In this document: one piece after another, positions 62,940 through 64,000 of the stretch
How positions within the stretch are numbered: position 1 is the first letter of the stretch
How the letters are laid out: every line of letters starts with the position of its first letter
Assembly: GCA_030062745.1 (NCBI GenBank)
Contig: CP099840.1
Location: forward strand, 18,031,718 to 18,095,717
Source: Capitulum mitella
Lineage: Eukaryota > Arthropoda > Thecostraca > Pollicipedomorpha > Pollicipedidae
Reading direction: 5' to 3'
DNA length: 64,000 bases
Position numbers and translations under genes: made by a program
Notes under the pieces: model-generated
Told to the model about the DNA's origin: nothing
What the model saw: only the letters and a program-made list of their open reading frames with translations
Database searches by the model: none

Positions 62940-64000
62940 CCACTAGACATGCCTGAGTACATTTTGAAGGCAATGCTACGGCTATGTACGACAAAGGCGT
63001 CGTTCCGCTGTCCCAAAGGCTCTCTGCTCTCAGGTAGACGGCATCGTGACGGGTTCTCCCCTCGGCGTCCTCTGCTCGGGGATACATGGCCGCAGTCGAA
63101 GAGGAGGTTTTGCAAAATGACACCACCGGCGTGCATATGTACTGTAGATATATTGATGATATCGTTGTAGATGTTGACAACCAAGCCACACTCAATCAGC
63201 TGCAAGGAAAACTTGAAGAGGTTTCCGGCTCGAAGTTCGCGGATAAAGGCAGCATTGAACACCGCATCAGTTTCCTTGACGTCAGCATCGATGCAGCGAA
63301 CGGTGACTTCGCCACTCATGTTCACCGCATGAAAACTGTCGCTGGAGCTTGCCTCAACAGGCAAAGCCAATGTGCTGAACGATATAAAGCCAGTGTTGTT
63401 AAAGCCTACATCCACTACGCTCTCAAACACTGCTCTTCTTGGTACCTCATACACCAAGAACTGCGATTATTCGGCAGATACTTGATAACAACCAATAACA
63501 AGTTTCCTCCATTGACGCTGAGGCTGAGAAGGCCATTTCCACCTGGCTAGAAGCCATAAAGACAGACAAAAACCTGAAAATATCCACAAGCTCTTCTACA
63601 AAAATACCGTGCCCTATGGTTACAAAAGCGAGGAGACGATGTTTCGTGATATTGCTCGGAGAAACTAGAAAACGGTCACTCCATCATACCAGCTCCAACT
63701 CGTCATCTACTACCGAGGTAAACTAACATTATTTCTCGTAATGAAGAACAACACATTGCGTGATGATAGCCCACTAAAAGAAGCCAACATTGTCTATTTT
63801 GATAAATGTACAATAGGAGACTGCGCGCTCCTGACAAACAGTGGATATGTTGGTCAGACCACAGCCTCTCTCAGTAGACGCATCACGATGCACCTGCAGA
63901 ACAAGCGGCCCATTAATACCCTCACTCCAGCAACATGGCGAACCGTCGACGAGGCGGCAGATGATGGAAAACACTCAATCCTATCAAAAGCAGCCGGAGA
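62940..64000 (+). mobile_element. Penelope-like retroelement fragment (RT and GIY-YIG)
   Basis: Translated pieces in order: LPEYILKAMLRLCTTKASF-like sequence; DGIVTGSPLG (63037-63066, RT motif B); a YIDD catalytic box (63149-63160) in a different frame; FLDVSID; a Cys/Arg-rich C-LNRQSQCAERYKASV segment typical of Penelope RTs; then IDAEAEKAI and, after more frameshifts and stops, a GIY-YIG-type endonuclease with CTIGDCAL, GYVGQTTASLSRRITMHLQ (63843 onward). RT followed by GIY-YIG defines Penelope-like elements. The intact frame is only 63086-63550; at least three frameshifts and two stops show that it is dead. The 5' end is truncated and the 3' end runs out of the window. Confidence 0.88.

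Overview
This window reads as eukaryotic, most likely arthropod, genomic DNA. It has short GC-rich exons bounded by GT/AG splice sites, introns up to 8.6 kb, many micro- and minisatellites, several families of non-autonomous TTAA-flanked DNA transposons and a decayed Penelope-like retroelement. There are no bacterial-style gene arrays. The one gene recognised with confidence is on the minus strand: the C-terminal WD40 half of a WDR47 (nemitin) orthologue. Its ending (LWALPPL, stop) matches my recollection of arthropod orthologues. A crustacean or other arthropod with GC-rich coding sequence is a guess.

Layout, left to right. 1-2270 is strikingly CpG-depleted and has no recognisable gene. 3505-4055 is a tandem repeat of about 156 bp carrying a nuclear-receptor-like palindrome. 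5531-7541 is a 2-kb element with very long inverted arms. Copies of a 1.2-kb piggyBac-like element lie at 7565-8780, 18837-20010, 23502-24713 (inserted in an older relative that starts at 23104) and 42223-43439. A second TTAA family lies at 13665-14904 and 45723-46920, with a fragment at 62549, and a third at 57616-58676. The five joined WDR47 exons run on the minus strand from 26153 to the stop codon at 12848. Three further GC-rich, coding-like exons lie upstream on the same strand (28022-28678, 47148-47462, 60342-60866). Their phase-0 donors are compatible with the phase-0 start of the first WD40 exon, so one long transcription unit with a disordered N-terminal part is possible but unproven. 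No LisH/CTLH exons were found in the window. The right end (62940-64000) is a frameshifted Penelope-like element with RT and GIY-YIG parts.

The most unusual observation is a set of minisatellites built from splice-site sequence. The introns after the second, third and fourth WD40 exons each carry a tandem array repeating the neighbouring exon's donor hexamer. In two of them the array starts exactly at the exon-intron junction, has a period divisible by three (27 and 33 bp) and stays in frame. On the plus strand one array repeats a polypyrimidine-CAG acceptor (31470-31640) and another repeats a complete acceptor/mini-exon/GTGAGT donor cassette (50673-51008). A second theme is that the TTAA transposon families, the large palindrome and the 156-bp tandem repeat are all rich in AGGTCA half-sites, including perfect DR1 and everted-repeat arrangements.
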